26,263 bases of DNA, taken from contig JAOZNY010000011.1 in assembly GCA_029933565.1 (NCBI GenBank), positions 1 to 26,263 on the forward strand, read 5' to 3'. Origin of the DNA: Bacteroidales bacterium. GTDB taxonomy: Bacteria; Bacteroidota; Bacteroidia; Bacteroidales; F082. This document shows positions 7,739-15,171 of the stretch, one piece after another; positions within the stretch are counted from its first letter, which is position 1, and every line of letters begins with the position of its first letter. The translations under genes and the position numbers were made by a program. The notes beneath the pieces are model-generated. The model ran no database searches and had not been told where the DNA came from. It saw only the letters and a program-made list of their open reading frames with translations.

Positions 7739-8665
7739 TTAGTTTTTATTGCTGGTCTTAAAAAGAAGTTCCTTTTCTTCTTTGTTTAAACTACTGTAAC
7801 CTGAACGTGAAATTTTATCAAGTATCCTATCAATTTCGTGCTGAGAAGCAGCCCGTTTTTTACTGTAGTTATCGTCGTTCATAGGTTTGCCATTTGCAGG
7901 TCGCGATGTTGAGAATTTTGAACTCTTACTTTCTCCCCATTTTATTTTTGGAAATTTTAATCCATCGAGCATTTTATAAATGTCATTACCATTGCGTAGC
8001 GAATAGCCATAAATAAATCCCCAAAGAGCTCCACCCAAATGTGCAATATGTCCACCTGCATTACCCGATTGAATACTTAATACATCGATAAGAATCATTG
8101 CCAGAGCAAGATATTTTAGTTTTACTTTTCCAAACAAAAACAGATGAACAGTATAATCAGGAACATAAGTTGAAATAGCAATAACTATTGCCAATACAGA
8201 TGCCGAAGCCCCTAATGCCAAAGCATCTCCCTTTACTCCTTCGAAAACTGGAAACAAATTAAATGCAAGAATAAAGAACAAGGCTCCACTTATTCCACCA
8301 AAAATATAAGTCCACAATAATTTGCTTTTGCTTAAATACTCCTGAAAGATTAATCCTCCAAAATAGAGAAGAATCATATTAAAGAAAAGGTGAAAAAAGC
8401 CTTCCTGAAGAAACATATAGGTGAAGATTGTCCAGGGTTTTAGTGCAAGACTTCCAACATCGGAAGGTAAAGCAAACCATCTGCCCAAAGAACTTACAAT
8501 CCCACCGCTCTCTCCACCAAAAAGCCAGGTGGCAGTACTAACTAATTGAATTACTACAAATACTGAAGTATTTATTAAAATAAGCCTTGAAACAATAGTA
8601 CGGCTTAAAAATACCTGCTTTAAAATATCGACAGGGTTATTCTGAAATTGATTAAATCCTTGCAT
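7739..8665 (-). CDS. Rhomboid-family intramembrane serine protease (GASA variant)
   Basis: A 308-residue polytopic protein with about six hydrophobic segments between residues 25 and 220 and a basic, hydrophilic C-terminal tail of about 85 residues. The presumed dyad is Ser154 in GASAS (152-156) and His209 in GGHIAHLGG (204-212). The strongly conserved GxSG motif is GASA here, so the glycine after the nucleophile is alanine. The HxxxN pair of TM2 is present (FFHLFFNM, 90-97). Rhomboids cut transmembrane substrates within or near the bilayer. It is 53 bp downstream of a second, clearly different rhomboid gene. Activity is plausible but less certain than for its neighbour because of the G-to-A change. 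Confidence 0.88.
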   Translation of the reverse strand: MQGFNQFQNNPVDILKQVFLSRTIVSRLILINTSVFVVIQLVSTATWLFGGESGGIVSSLGRWFALPSDVGSLALKPWTIFTYMFLQEGFFHLFFNMILLYFGGLIFQEYLSKSKLLWTYIFGGISGALFFILAFNLFPVFEGVKGDALALGASASVLAIVIAISTYVPDYTVHLFLFGKVKLKYLALAMILIDVLSIQSGNAGGHIAHLGGALWGFIYGYSLRNGNDIYKMLDGLKFPKIKWGESKSSKFSTSRPANGKPMNDDNYSKKRAASQHEIDRILDKISRSGYSSLNKEEKELLFKTSNKN

Positions 8666-8687
8666 TTCTTAACTCAAATCTACTTTT

Positions 8688-8719
8688 AACTTTATAAACT
8701 TTCAACTTCACAAACTTTC
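8688..8719. repeat. Degenerate 7-bp tandem units (AACTTTC type)
   Basis: AACTTTA (8688-8694), AACTTTC (8697-8703), AACTTCA (8704-8710) and AACTTTC (8713-8719), with 2-bp insertions between some units. It is the same consensus as the longer array at 11452-11509 in the same operon. The last unit touches the stop codon of the upstream rhomboid gene (8719-8721). Confidence 0.6.
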
Positions 8720-9471
8720 TACTGAAAAAGCGTACCTCTCTTTTTCCAAAACATAATTACGAAAAAACCAATTACCATTCCTCCTAAATGTGCAAAATGG
8801 GCTACATTATCACCTGCATTGTTTGAAATTCCTGAGAAAAGTTCGATGGCACCATAAATCATTACGAAATATTTGGCTTTAACAGGAAAGGCAAAATAAA
8901 CGTAGATCAATGAATTTGGAAACATCATTCCAAAGGCAAGCAAAATGCCAAAAACAGCTCCTGACGCTCCAACCGTTGGAGTATTTATAATTGCATTTAA
9001 AGTACTCATAGCCGGATCCTGGTAATTCATTCCCTTACTAAGTATGGCAGAACCTTCCTGAAGTACTATGGCAATTTGTTCAGAATCCATTCCTGCTTCA
9101 ACTGCTCTAACTCTAATCCATGCAACAAGAATCTGTACAATTCCAGCACCGATTCCAGTAATTAAGTAGTAATTCAGAAATCGTTTTGACCCCCAAACAT
9201 TTTCCAATGTGTTTCCAAACATCCACAACGCAAACATATTAAAAAGAACATGGGTGAAATTTGTTGGGCTATGCATAAACATATAACTGACAATTTGCCA
9301 AATGCCAAAATCTTTTGACGCAGGGTAGTGCAAGCCTAAATATTCAACCATATCAATGTTAAAAGATGAACTTAGGGCAATTGTTGCCAGATAAAACAAA
9401 ACATTAATTATCAAGAGGTTTTTAATTACTGGTGGCAATACATTAAAACCTGTTGGACGAAATTGTTGCAT
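8719..9471 (-). CDS. Rhomboid-family intramembrane serine protease (canonical GASG)
   Basis: A 250-residue polytopic protein with six predicted membrane segments. The catalytic dyad is complete: Ser170 in VGASGAVFG (167-175) and His228 in AHFAHLGG (224-231). The TM2 H-x-x-x-N motif is visible in THVLFNM (73-79), and FGNTLENVWG (85-94) fits the L1/TM2 region of bacterial rhomboids. An insertion of about 45 residues (118-162) between TM3 and the catalytic helix is longer than in compact rhomboids such as GlpG. It is 82 bp downstream of mutL, with a 10-unit heptamer array in the gap. The downstream rhomboid is only distantly similar, so the tandem is an old duplication or a heterologous pair rather than a recent copy. 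Confidence 0.92.
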   Translation of the reverse strand: MQQFRPTGFNVLPPVIKNLLIINVLFYLATIALSSSFNIDMVEYLGLHYPASKDFGIWQIVSYMFMHSPTNFTHVLFNMFALWMFGNTLENVWGSKRFLNYYLITGIGAGIVQILVAWIRVRAVEAGMDSEQIAIVLQEGSAILSKGMNYQDPAMSTLNAIINTPTVGASGAVFGILLAFGMMFPNSLIYVYFAFPVKAKYFVMIYGAIELFSGISNNAGDNVAHFAHLGGMVIGFFVIMFWKKRGTLFQ

Positions 9472-9479
9472 ATTTAATT

Positions 9480-9549
9480 TATTGATTATTTTTTATTGAC
9501 TATTTATTATTTAATCCTGTTTCTTGTCTCTTGGTTCTTAATTCTTGAT
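9480..9549. repeat. Ten 7-bp tandem units between mutL and rhomboid
   Basis: Plus-strand units in perfect 7-bp phase: TATTGAT, TATTTTT, TATTGAC, TATTTAT, TATTTAA, TCCTGTT, TCTTGTC, TCTTGGT, TCTTAAT, TCTTGAT. The first five share TATT and the last five are mostly TCTT, so the array has two sub-blocks. It occupies 70 of the 82 bp between the two genes, ending 4 bp from the mutL stop codon. Confidence 0.75.
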
Positions 9550-9553
9550 CCCT

Positions 9554-11383
9554 CTACCTCAACAACTTATCAATTTCTTCAAGTGAAATAATCGAAATTA
9601 TCCCTTCCCCTCCGGGTGATTTTTCAGGAACTGCACAAGCAAAAAGGCTATCAAAAATATTACTCATCTCTTCACCGCTTAGTTTAACACCAGTTTTTAA
9701 CGACAAATTTGATGCCATTGTGCGGGCTAAAATAATATTTTTGTCAAAGTTAAGTGATGAGGCCTTCTTTTTGAAATTTTCAATAATTTCTTCAAGCGTA
9801 GGTTCAATATTACTTTCCTTCATACCCACAGGTACTCCATTAACAACAATGCCATTTTGTCCAAAATCCTCAATCATAAAACCCAATGATTTTAAATCAT
9901 CTTTTAGTTCTTTAATTATTATGGCATCGTCGGGCGAATATGTAATATTGTGTGGAAAGAGTTTTTGCTGCGAAGCACTGGTTTTAGCATTAATCTGGTT
10001 TAGGAATTTTTCATACAGAATTCGTTTGTGTGCTCTTTGCTGGTGTATAATCATCAGGCCTGAACGTACGCTGCTTACAATGTATTTATTGTGCATTTGC
10101 AAGAAAACAGGAGTAGTCTTTTCTTCTTCTAGGTCGAGCAATTCTTGAGTATCCTCTTGTTCTTTTGAATCTTGCTTACCTTCTATTTGTTCTTTAAGTC
10201 CGGCATAAAGTTCCTCCCAGTTTTTGTCTCCTTTAGGCTTTCCAAAATCAAAGGAAGATGATGAAACACCACTTTTAAACGGATTATATTCAGGGTTGAT
10301 AATAACCTTAGGCTGGCTAATTGGTCCTTTGGGACTTTGCGTAAAAGCAGCCTCAATACTGGGGTCGGTATCAAAATCGATTGTTGGGGTAAAACTATGT
10401 TTTCCAATTGCCTGTTTTGCTGCTGCTTGCAAAATGGCATAAATATATCTTGCATCCTTAAAGTTAACTTCGGTTTTAGTAGGATGAATATTAATATCTA
10501 TATCCTTTGGGTCAAGATCAATCCTGATAAAGTATGATGGAAAGGCATCATTTGCCAAAAGTTCGCTGAATGCGTTATTTACAGCATGGTTTAAGTAGGC
10601 ATGTTTTATAAATCTGCCATTGACAAAGAAATACTGTTCTCCCCTAGTTTTTTTTGCAAATTCAGGTTTGCCTATAAAACCACTTATTGATACAATATCT
10701 GTTTCCTGACTAATTGGAATGAGTTTCTGATCGTAAGCTTTTCCGTAAATTGCTACTATTCTAGCCTTAAAACTTCCTAGTTCAAGTTTATGAACTATCT
10801 TATCATTATTATAAAGTGAGAATGCAATATCCGGATTTACAAGTGCTACTCTGGTAAACTCCTCAAAAACATGTCTGGTTTCAGCAGCATTAGATTTTAG
10901 AAAATTACGACGGGCAGGTACGTTAAAGAATAGATTTTTAATAGAAATACTAGTTCCACTTGAGCATTGGCAGACATTTTGACTTACTACTTTCGATCCT
11001 TCAATATTCAGGCAGATACCAAGTTCCTCGTCATGCACCTTAGTTTTCAATTCTACATGCGCAATTGCTGCAACCGATGCCATGGCTTCCCCTCTAAAAC
11101 CCATAGTCCTAATCTCAAACAAATCTTCAGCTTTGCTAATTTTTGAAGTGGCATGCCTTTCAAAACACATGCGTGCATCCATTGCATTCATTCCACTTCC
11201 ATCATCAATAACCTGAATCAGGGTCTTACCTGCATCTTTAATAAGTAATTTTATTTCAGAACTACCTGCATCAACAGAGTTTTCAAGCAACTCCTTAACT
11301 GCAGAGGCCGGTCGTTGAATAACTTCGCCAGCGGCAATTTGGTTTGCAACCGAATCAGGTAATTGTTTTATTATGTTTAGCAT
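9554..11383 (-). CDS. mutL: DNA mismatch repair protein MutL
   Basis: A 609-residue MutL, close to the usual 600-650. The N-terminal GHKL ATPase is complete: LPDSVANQIAAGEVIQRP (8-25), catalytic-type Glu31 and Asn35 in KELLEN, Asp60 in the DDGSGM stretch, RHATSKI (76-82), and TMGFRGEA (93-100). The transducer domain ends with IHPTKTEVNF (299-308). A charged linker (about 340-425) leads to the C-terminal dimerisation domain. There the nicking-endonuclease motif DQHAxxExxxxE is replaced by HQQRAHKRILYE (447-458), and neither ACHxAIK nor CPHGRP is recognisable (583-594 reads C-A-V-P-E-K-S-P-G-G-E-G). The protein therefore probably matches MutS-recognised mismatches to downstream factors but may not nick DNA itself. 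It is followed by rhomboid genes and preceded by a small membrane-protein gene on the same strand. Confidence 0.96.
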   Translation of the reverse strand: MLNIIKQLPDSVANQIAAGEVIQRPASAVKELLENSVDAGSSEIKLLIKDAGKTLIQVIDDGSGMNAMDARMCFERHATSKISKAEDLFEIRTMGFRGEAMASVAAIAHVELKTKVHDEELGICLNIEGSKVVSQNVCQCSSGTSISIKNLFFNVPARRNFLKSNAAETRHVFEEFTRVALVNPDIAFSLYNNDKIVHKLELGSFKARIVAIYGKAYDQKLIPISQETDIVSISGFIGKPEFAKKTRGEQYFFVNGRFIKHAYLNHAVNNAFSELLANDAFPSYFIRIDLDPKDIDINIHPTKTEVNFKDARYIYAILQAAAKQAIGKHSFTPTIDFDTDPSIEAAFTQSPKGPISQPKVIINPEYNPFKSGVSSSSFDFGKPKGDKNWEELYAGLKEQIEGKQDSKEQEDTQELLDLEEEKTTPVFLQMHNKYIVSSVRSGLMIIHQQRAHKRILYEKFLNQINAKTSASQQKLFPHNITYSPDDAIIIKELKDDLKSLGFMIEDFGQNGIVVNGVPVGMKESNIEPTLEEIIENFKKKASSLNFDKNIILARTMASNLSLKTGVKLSGEEMSNIFDSLFACAVPEKSPGGEGIISIISLEEIDKLLR

Positions 11384-11451
11384 TATCTTCTCTAAATAAA
11401 ATCTTAATTGTATTATTGTTTAGTTCTTTCATTAAATTTCACAACTCAACA

Positions 11452-11509
11452 AACTTTCAACTTTCAACTTTTAACTTTCATCTTTAAACTTTACAAACTT
11501 TCAACTTTA
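11452..11509. repeat. Eight 7-bp tandem units (AACTTTC) upstream of mutL
   Basis: Units AACTTTC, AACTTTC, AACTTTT, AACTTTC, ATCTTTA and AACTTTA run from 11452 to 11493 in 7-bp phase. After a 2-bp slip, AACTTTC and AACTTTA follow at 11496-11509. In the sense of the transcript the unit reads GAAAGTT. The array lies in the 133-bp gap between the small membrane-protein gene and mutL. Confidence 0.75.
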
Positions 11510-11516
11510 ATCTCCA

Positions 11517-11828
11517 CTACTTCCCAACTCCAAAAAGTGCTACAAGTTTATCTACAACGTCGGTTAAGAAAATAAAATATATACTTCCAAAAATTATTAT
11601 GGCATAAATTAAGTAAGAAATCATTTTCATTAGTGGTCTGGCTTTTACTTCTTCACCCTTTTGCCATCTCGACTGCATTCTCATCCTTAAACTATCATGA
11701 TTTCCAAGTTTTGATTCATAACCAAGTTCGGCTTTTCTTCTTTCCCTTTCCTCTTTGGCTTTGTCGTAATATCGCGGTTTATACGAAAACGACTTTGGCA
11801 ACGGAGTTTTAAATGTTGTGAACTTCAT
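11517..11828 (-). CDS. Small single-pass membrane protein, unknown function
   Basis: A 103-residue protein with a strongly basic N-terminal half (many K/R between 14 and 66, including KAKEERERRKAELG) and one hydrophobic segment at about 69-90 (ISYLIYAIIIFGSIYFIF). The basic side suggests that the N-terminus stays in the cytoplasm. No domain is recognised. It precedes mutL on the same strand, and small proteins of this kind upstream of mutL are seen in other Bacteroidota, so it is probably a real, lineage-specific gene. The upstream region carries a directly repeated motif, TTAAATAGTCAAT at 11855-11867 and TTAAAATAGTCAAT at 11902-11915, spaced about 47 bp, which could be an operator or simply more intergenic repeat. 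Confidence 0.75.
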   Translation of the reverse strand: MKFTTFKTPLPKSFSYKPRYYDKAKEERERRKAELGYESKLGNHDSLRMRMQSRWQKGEEVKARPLMKMISYLIYAIIIFGSIYFIFLTDVVDKLVALFGVGK

Positions 11829-11934
11829 ATTATTTATCTTTTAATCTACAATACTTAAATAGTCAATTTAAAAAATGCAACAATGCTTAAATGATGAAAC
11901 GTTAAAATAGTCAATGTTTATTTTAGCATTACTG

Positions 11935-11974
11935 CATTCACTCATTCACTCATTTACTCATTCAATCATTAATT
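11935..11974. repeat. Five 8-bp tandem units abutting a promoter
   Basis: CATTCACT, CATTCACT, CATTTACT, CATTCAAT, CATTAATT in unbroken 8-bp phase. The array ends four bases before the TAAATTTG -7 element at 11979, so it occupies the place where a -33 element would be. Confidence 0.75.
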
Positions 11975-11978
11975 CCAC

Positions 11979-11986
11979 TAAATTTG
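11979..11986 (+). promoter_or_regulatory. -7 promoter element for the ABC-F gene
   Basis: TAAATTTG is an exact match to the Bacteroidota -7 consensus TAnnTTTG. Transcription would start near 11990, giving a leader of roughly 85 nt before the ATG at 12077. No TTTG is found at the expected -33 distance because the octamer array lies there. Confidence 0.6.
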
Positions 11987-12076
11987 TAGTATCTCGATAT
12001 TTTTAAAATTATAGTGCAAAATTATATTATTTTCGCCGTTTTTTACGCAAAGGCTAATTCTAATAATACTGTTAAT

Positions 12077-13693
12077 ATGATAACTGTCTCAGACTTAAGT
12101 ATTCAATTTGGAAAAAGAGTACTTTTTCAAGAAGTAAATATGGTGTTTACACCAGGTAACTGCTATGGTGTGATAGGTGCTAATGGCGCCGGTAAATCAA
12201 CATTTATAAAAATACTTAGTGGTGAAATCGATTCTACTAAAGGAAATATTAGTCAGGGTGCAGGCGAACGACTATCTGTATTAAAACAAGACAGATCTGA
12301 ATTCAATGAGTTCAGTGTTATTAATACTGTGCTTATGGGTTTCGATGAACTTTGGGAGGTGATGCATGAAAAAGATGCTATTTATTCCAAGCCTGATTTT
12401 TCGGACGAGGATGGCGTGAAAGTTTCGGAACTTGAAGCAAGGTTTGCTGACATGGATGGCTGGAATGCAGAAAGTGACGCAGCCAGTCTATTAAGTGGGT
12501 TAGGTGTAAAAGAAAATCTTCACCACAAACTCATGAAGGATCTTAGTGGAAAACAAAAAGTAAAGGTTTTGCTTGCACGTGCTCTTTTTGGAAAACCCGA
12601 TAATCTGCTCTTAGATGAGCCTACAAACGACCTTGACCTTGATACCGTAAGTTGGCTTGAACACTATCTAGCTAACTACGACAACACTGTTTTGGTTGTT
12701 TCTCACGACAGGCACTTCCTTGATGCAATAAGTACAAAAGTACTTGACATTGACCATAATAACATCCAAATGTTTTCGGGTAACTATAGTTTTTGGTATC
12801 AATCGAGCCAGTTGGCACTTAAGCAGCAGGCACAGCATAATAAAAAGACTGCTGATAAACGTAAGGAACTTCAGGAATTTATAAGTAGGTTTTCTGCCAA
12901 CGTTAAAAAATCGAAACAGGCAACCAGTAGAAAAAAGATGTTGGAGAAACTTAATGTTGATGAAATTAAACCTTCGACAAGAAAATACCCTGCAATTATT
13001 TTTACGCCTGACAGGGAACCTGGAAACAAAGTACTTGAAGTAAAAGGTTTGTCGAAAATTATTGATGGAAATTATCTACTGAAAGACGTTACTTTTGATG
13101 CTGACAGAAATGACAGAATAGTTTTTCTTTCGCGTAACCCATTGGCAATGACATCTTTTTTCGAAATAATTTCAGAAAATGATAAAGCCGACTCTGGTAG
13201 TTTTGATTGGGGAATTACCATTTCGAAGGCATATATGCCATTGGAAAATGGAGAGTACTTCAAATCGAAAATGCATTTGATGGAGTGGTTGTCGCAATTT
13301 GCAAACGACACTACCGAAATATATTTAAGGGGCTTTTTAGGAAAAATGCTTTTCTCGGGCGAAGAAGTTTATAAAAAGGTAAACGTGCTTTCAGGAGGTG
13401 AAAAAATGAGGTGTATGATCGCCCGAATGATGTTGGAAAATGCCAACGCAATGGTTCTCGATACTCCAACAAACCACCTCGACATGGAATCTATTCAGGC
13501 TTTTAATAATACACTACTTAATTTTAAAGGCAATATCTTTTTCTCATCTCATGACCATGAGTTTATTAATTCGGTGGCAAATAGGATAATTGAATTAACA
13601 CCAAGCGGTATAATCGACAAGCGTATGAGTTACGACGATTATATTGTTGACGAAAAGATAATGGCACAAAAGGATAGAATGTATAAACAATAA
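12077..13693 (+). CDS. ABC-F family ATPase (YbiT-like) with one degenerate ATP site
   Basis: Translation is taken from the ATG at 12077 (538 aa); an upstream GTG at 12014 would add 21 residues that precede the family's normal start (MITVSDLSIQFG). The protein has two ABC domains without membrane segments, like ribosome-associated ABC-F proteins of the YbiT/Uup group. Domain 1 has an intact Walker A (GANGAGKS, 34-41), Walker B with Glu181 in LLLDEPTND, and His210, but its signature is LSGKQ (156-160). A basic linker at about 248-300 fits the P-site tRNA-interaction motif. In domain 2 the Walker A position reads SRNPLAMTS (352-360), the Walker lysine being Met, and the catalytic Glu is Thr463 (LDTPTNHLD), while the signature LSGGE (438-442) and His492 are kept. 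Thus one composite site is complete and the other lacks three key elements. It is probably monocistronic. Confidence 0.9.
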   Translation: MITVSDLSIQFGKRVLFQEVNMVFTPGNCYGVIGANGAGKSTFIKILSGEIDSTKGNISQGAGERLSVLKQDRSEFNEFSVINTVLMGFDELWEVMHEKDAIYSKPDFSDEDGVKVSELEARFADMDGWNAESDAASLLSGLGVKENLHHKLMKDLSGKQKVKVLLARALFGKPDNLLLDEPTNDLDLDTVSWLEHYLANYDNTVLVVSHDRHFLDAISTKVLDIDHNNIQMFSGNYSFWYQSSQLALKQQAQHNKKTADKRKELQEFISRFSANVKKSKQATSRKKMLEKLNVDEIKPSTRKYPAIIFTPDREPGNKVLEVKGLSKIIDGNYLLKDVTFDADRNDRIVFLSRNPLAMTSFFEIISENDKADSGSFDWGITISKAYMPLENGEYFKSKMHLMEWLSQFANDTTEIYLRGFLGKMLFSGEEVYKKVNVLSGGEKMRCMIARMMLENANAMVLDTPTNHLDMESIQAFNNTLLNFKGNIFFSSHDHEFINSVANRIIELTPSGIIDKRMSYDDYIVDEKIMAQKDRMYKQ

Positions 13694-13696
13694 CAA

Positions 13697-13848
13697 AGAT
13701 TCTTCACAACTTTCAGAAATACCTGTCATCCTGAGCCCCAAGCGAAGGATCTCTATTTATTGTACTTTAAATTTGAAAAGGAGATTCTTCATTACGCATT
13801 ATAATTTTTTTATAATACATGTTTGGTTTTGCTCATTCAGGATGACAA
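13697..13848. repeat. Palindromic interspersed repeat (TGTCATCCTGA type)
   Basis: The outer arms TGTCATCCTGA (13724-13734) and TCAGGATGACA (13837-13847) form a perfect 11-bp inverted repeat. The inner arms GAAGGATCTC (13744-13753) and GAGATTCTTC (13781-13790) pair at 9 of 10 positions. A partial extra arm, AGATTCTTCAC, lies at 13698-13708. No coding capacity is seen. The layout matches small palindromic intergenic repeats that recur in many Bacteroidota genomes; a related element is at 15172-15271. Confidence 0.65.
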
Positions 13849-13862
13849 AAGACTTAATTTTG
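13827..13862 (+). promoter_or_regulatory. Promoter of the binding-protein gene
   Basis: TAATTTTG (13855-13862) matches the Bacteroidota -7 consensus TAnnTTTG exactly. TTTTG at 13827-13831 lies 23 bases upstream and can serve as the -33 element. The -33 candidate lies inside the palindromic repeat and the -7 element just outside it. The leader to the ATG at 13900 would be about 30 nt. Confidence 0.6.
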
Positions 13863-13899
13863 AATCTCAAATAAATTCAAATAATAAATTATTTTGAGG

Positions 13900-15051
13900 A
13901 TGAATTTTCGAACAATATCTATTTTTATTATTTCCATTTTGTTTCTTCAATCTTGCACAAGTAGTGTGGATCAAAGAGATATTGAAAAATATTTCAGCAA
14001 ATTATCCGATAGTCTGCAGTTAAAATCAGAAGTAAATTTTGCCAAAGGTTTTGATATTTATAAACTTGACAATATTTCAAAAATAGTAGTAAAGAACCCT
14101 GAACAACCAAATAATATAATTGCTGAGTACTACTTAGTTGACAAGCAAACTACAAAGCAAAAGTTCAATGCAAACAACAATATTATTGTTGTTCCCCTAA
14201 ACAGAGCAGCAGTTTTCTCCGGAACTCAGTTAAGTGCAATTATAAAAATAGGGCTTTTGCAAAAAGTTGTCGGTGTTTCGGAAGCAGATTATATTTTAGA
14301 TACTGCGATTAGGTCGTTAATTTCCAAGGGACAAATTAAAGAACTAGCAAGCAATGGCGAGTTCTATCTGGAAACGGCATTAATGGTTAATCCTGAGGTG
14401 ATTTTTCATTCGCCTTACAAAGCAAACGAAAACCACCCTTTGGCAAAAACAAAAATTACAATGATCCCTTTTATGGATTTTAAGGAAACTACTGCTCTTG
14501 GCCGGGCAGAGTGGATTAAATTTACCGCAGCATTTTTTGGGGAAAAGCAAAAGGCCGATTCAATATTTGAGAATATTGTAGTAGAATACAATAAATATGT
14601 AGAACTGGCTGCCAACGCAAGCACAAAACCAACAGTTTTTTCCGATAAGTTCTTCAATGATCAATGGTATGTTCCAGGCGGCAAGAGTTATGTTGCCAAT
14701 TTATTTAAAGATGCTGGTGCTGATTACGTTTGGAAGGCAGATTCTGGAGTAGCAAGTTTTCCACTTGATTACGAAGTAGTTTACAAAAAAGCTGTAAATA
14801 CCGACTTTTGGCGAATTGTTGGATCGTACAACGACATTGGTACCTACGAATTTCTTAAATCTGAAAATGAACTCTATTCGCATTTCGATGCTTTTAAGAA
14901 TAAAAAAATTATTTGGTGTGATGCTAAAGCAACTACCTATTTTGAAAATAGTCCACTTGAGCCCCACATTGTACTCGCCGATTTAATTCACTGTTTCCAT
15001 CCTGAACTGTTATCTGATTATAAGCCTAAGTATTATTTTTTGATGAAGTAA
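13900..15051 (+). CDS. Substrate-binding lipoprotein of a siderophore/cobalamin-type ABC importer
   Basis: A 383-residue lipoprotein of the periplasmic-binding-protein 2 type (PF01497, as in FecB, FepB and BtuF). The ATG at 13900 is preferred over a TTG two codons earlier. Residues 1-18 are a lipoprotein signal peptide with lipobox LQSC and Cys19. The body shows the family pattern of two lobes, with a segment near 105-130 typical of this family (SGTQLSAIIKIGLLQKVVGV) and a C-terminal lobe with YVPGGKSYVANLF near 255. It is expected to deliver a metal chelate, heme or a corrinoid to the permease encoded next. A 327-bp repeat-rich gap with a separate promoter lies before the permease gene, so expression of the binding protein and the transporter can be uncoupled. 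The substrate cannot be assigned. Confidence 0.85.
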   Translation: MNFRTISIFIISILFLQSCTSSVDQRDIEKYFSKLSDSLQLKSEVNFAKGFDIYKLDNISKIVVKNPEQPNNIIAEYYLVDKQTTKQKFNANNNIIVVPLNRAAVFSGTQLSAIIKIGLLQKVVGVSEADYILDTAIRSLISKGQIKELASNGEFYLETALMVNPEVIFHSPYKANENHPLAKTKITMIPFMDFKETTALGRAEWIKFTAAFFGEKQKADSIFENIVVEYNKYVELAANASTKPTVFSDKFFNDQWYVPGGKSYVANLFKDAGADYVWKADSGVASFPLDYEVVYKKAVNTDFWRIVGSYNDIGTYEFLKSENELYSHFDAFKNKKIIWCDAKATTYFENSPLEPHIVLADLIHCFHPELLSDYKPKYYFLMK

Positions 15052-15059
15052 TTTGTTTT

Positions 15060-15108
15060 GGTTACTGGTTGCTTGTTGCTGGTTAACCTTTATAAGTTAT
15101 CGGTTAAT
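15060..15108. repeat. Seven 7-bp tandem units (GGTTNNN)
   Basis: GGTTACT, GGTTGCT, TGTTGCT, GGTTAAC, CTTTATA, AGTTATC, GGTTAAT run in unbroken 7-bp phase, starting 9 bp after the stop codon of the binding-protein gene. The core is N-G-T-T. Confidence 0.65.
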
Positions 15109-15171
15109 TTTGATGCTAATGTCAGTGAGAATAGTCAGGCTCAGACCAGACTGAAATATCTATAAAAAATT

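Noticed and set aside
9480..9549. CRISPR-like array
   Set aside because: The units are 7 bp, degenerate and without spacers; no cas genes are present.
9720..10455. Several reading frames inside mutL on both strands (up to 142 codons)
   Set aside because: mutL is clearly coding throughout; these frames have low-complexity Ser/Leu/Ile content typical of antisense or shifted frames in AT-rich genes.
12014..12076. GTG start giving a 21-residue longer ABC-F protein
   Set aside because: The extension has no family similarity, and the ATG at 12077 gives the standard N-terminus of the first ABC domain.
13697..13848. Insertion sequence or transposase gene
   Set aside because: The palindrome has no reading frame and is only about 150 bp; a non-autonomous interspersed repeat fits better.
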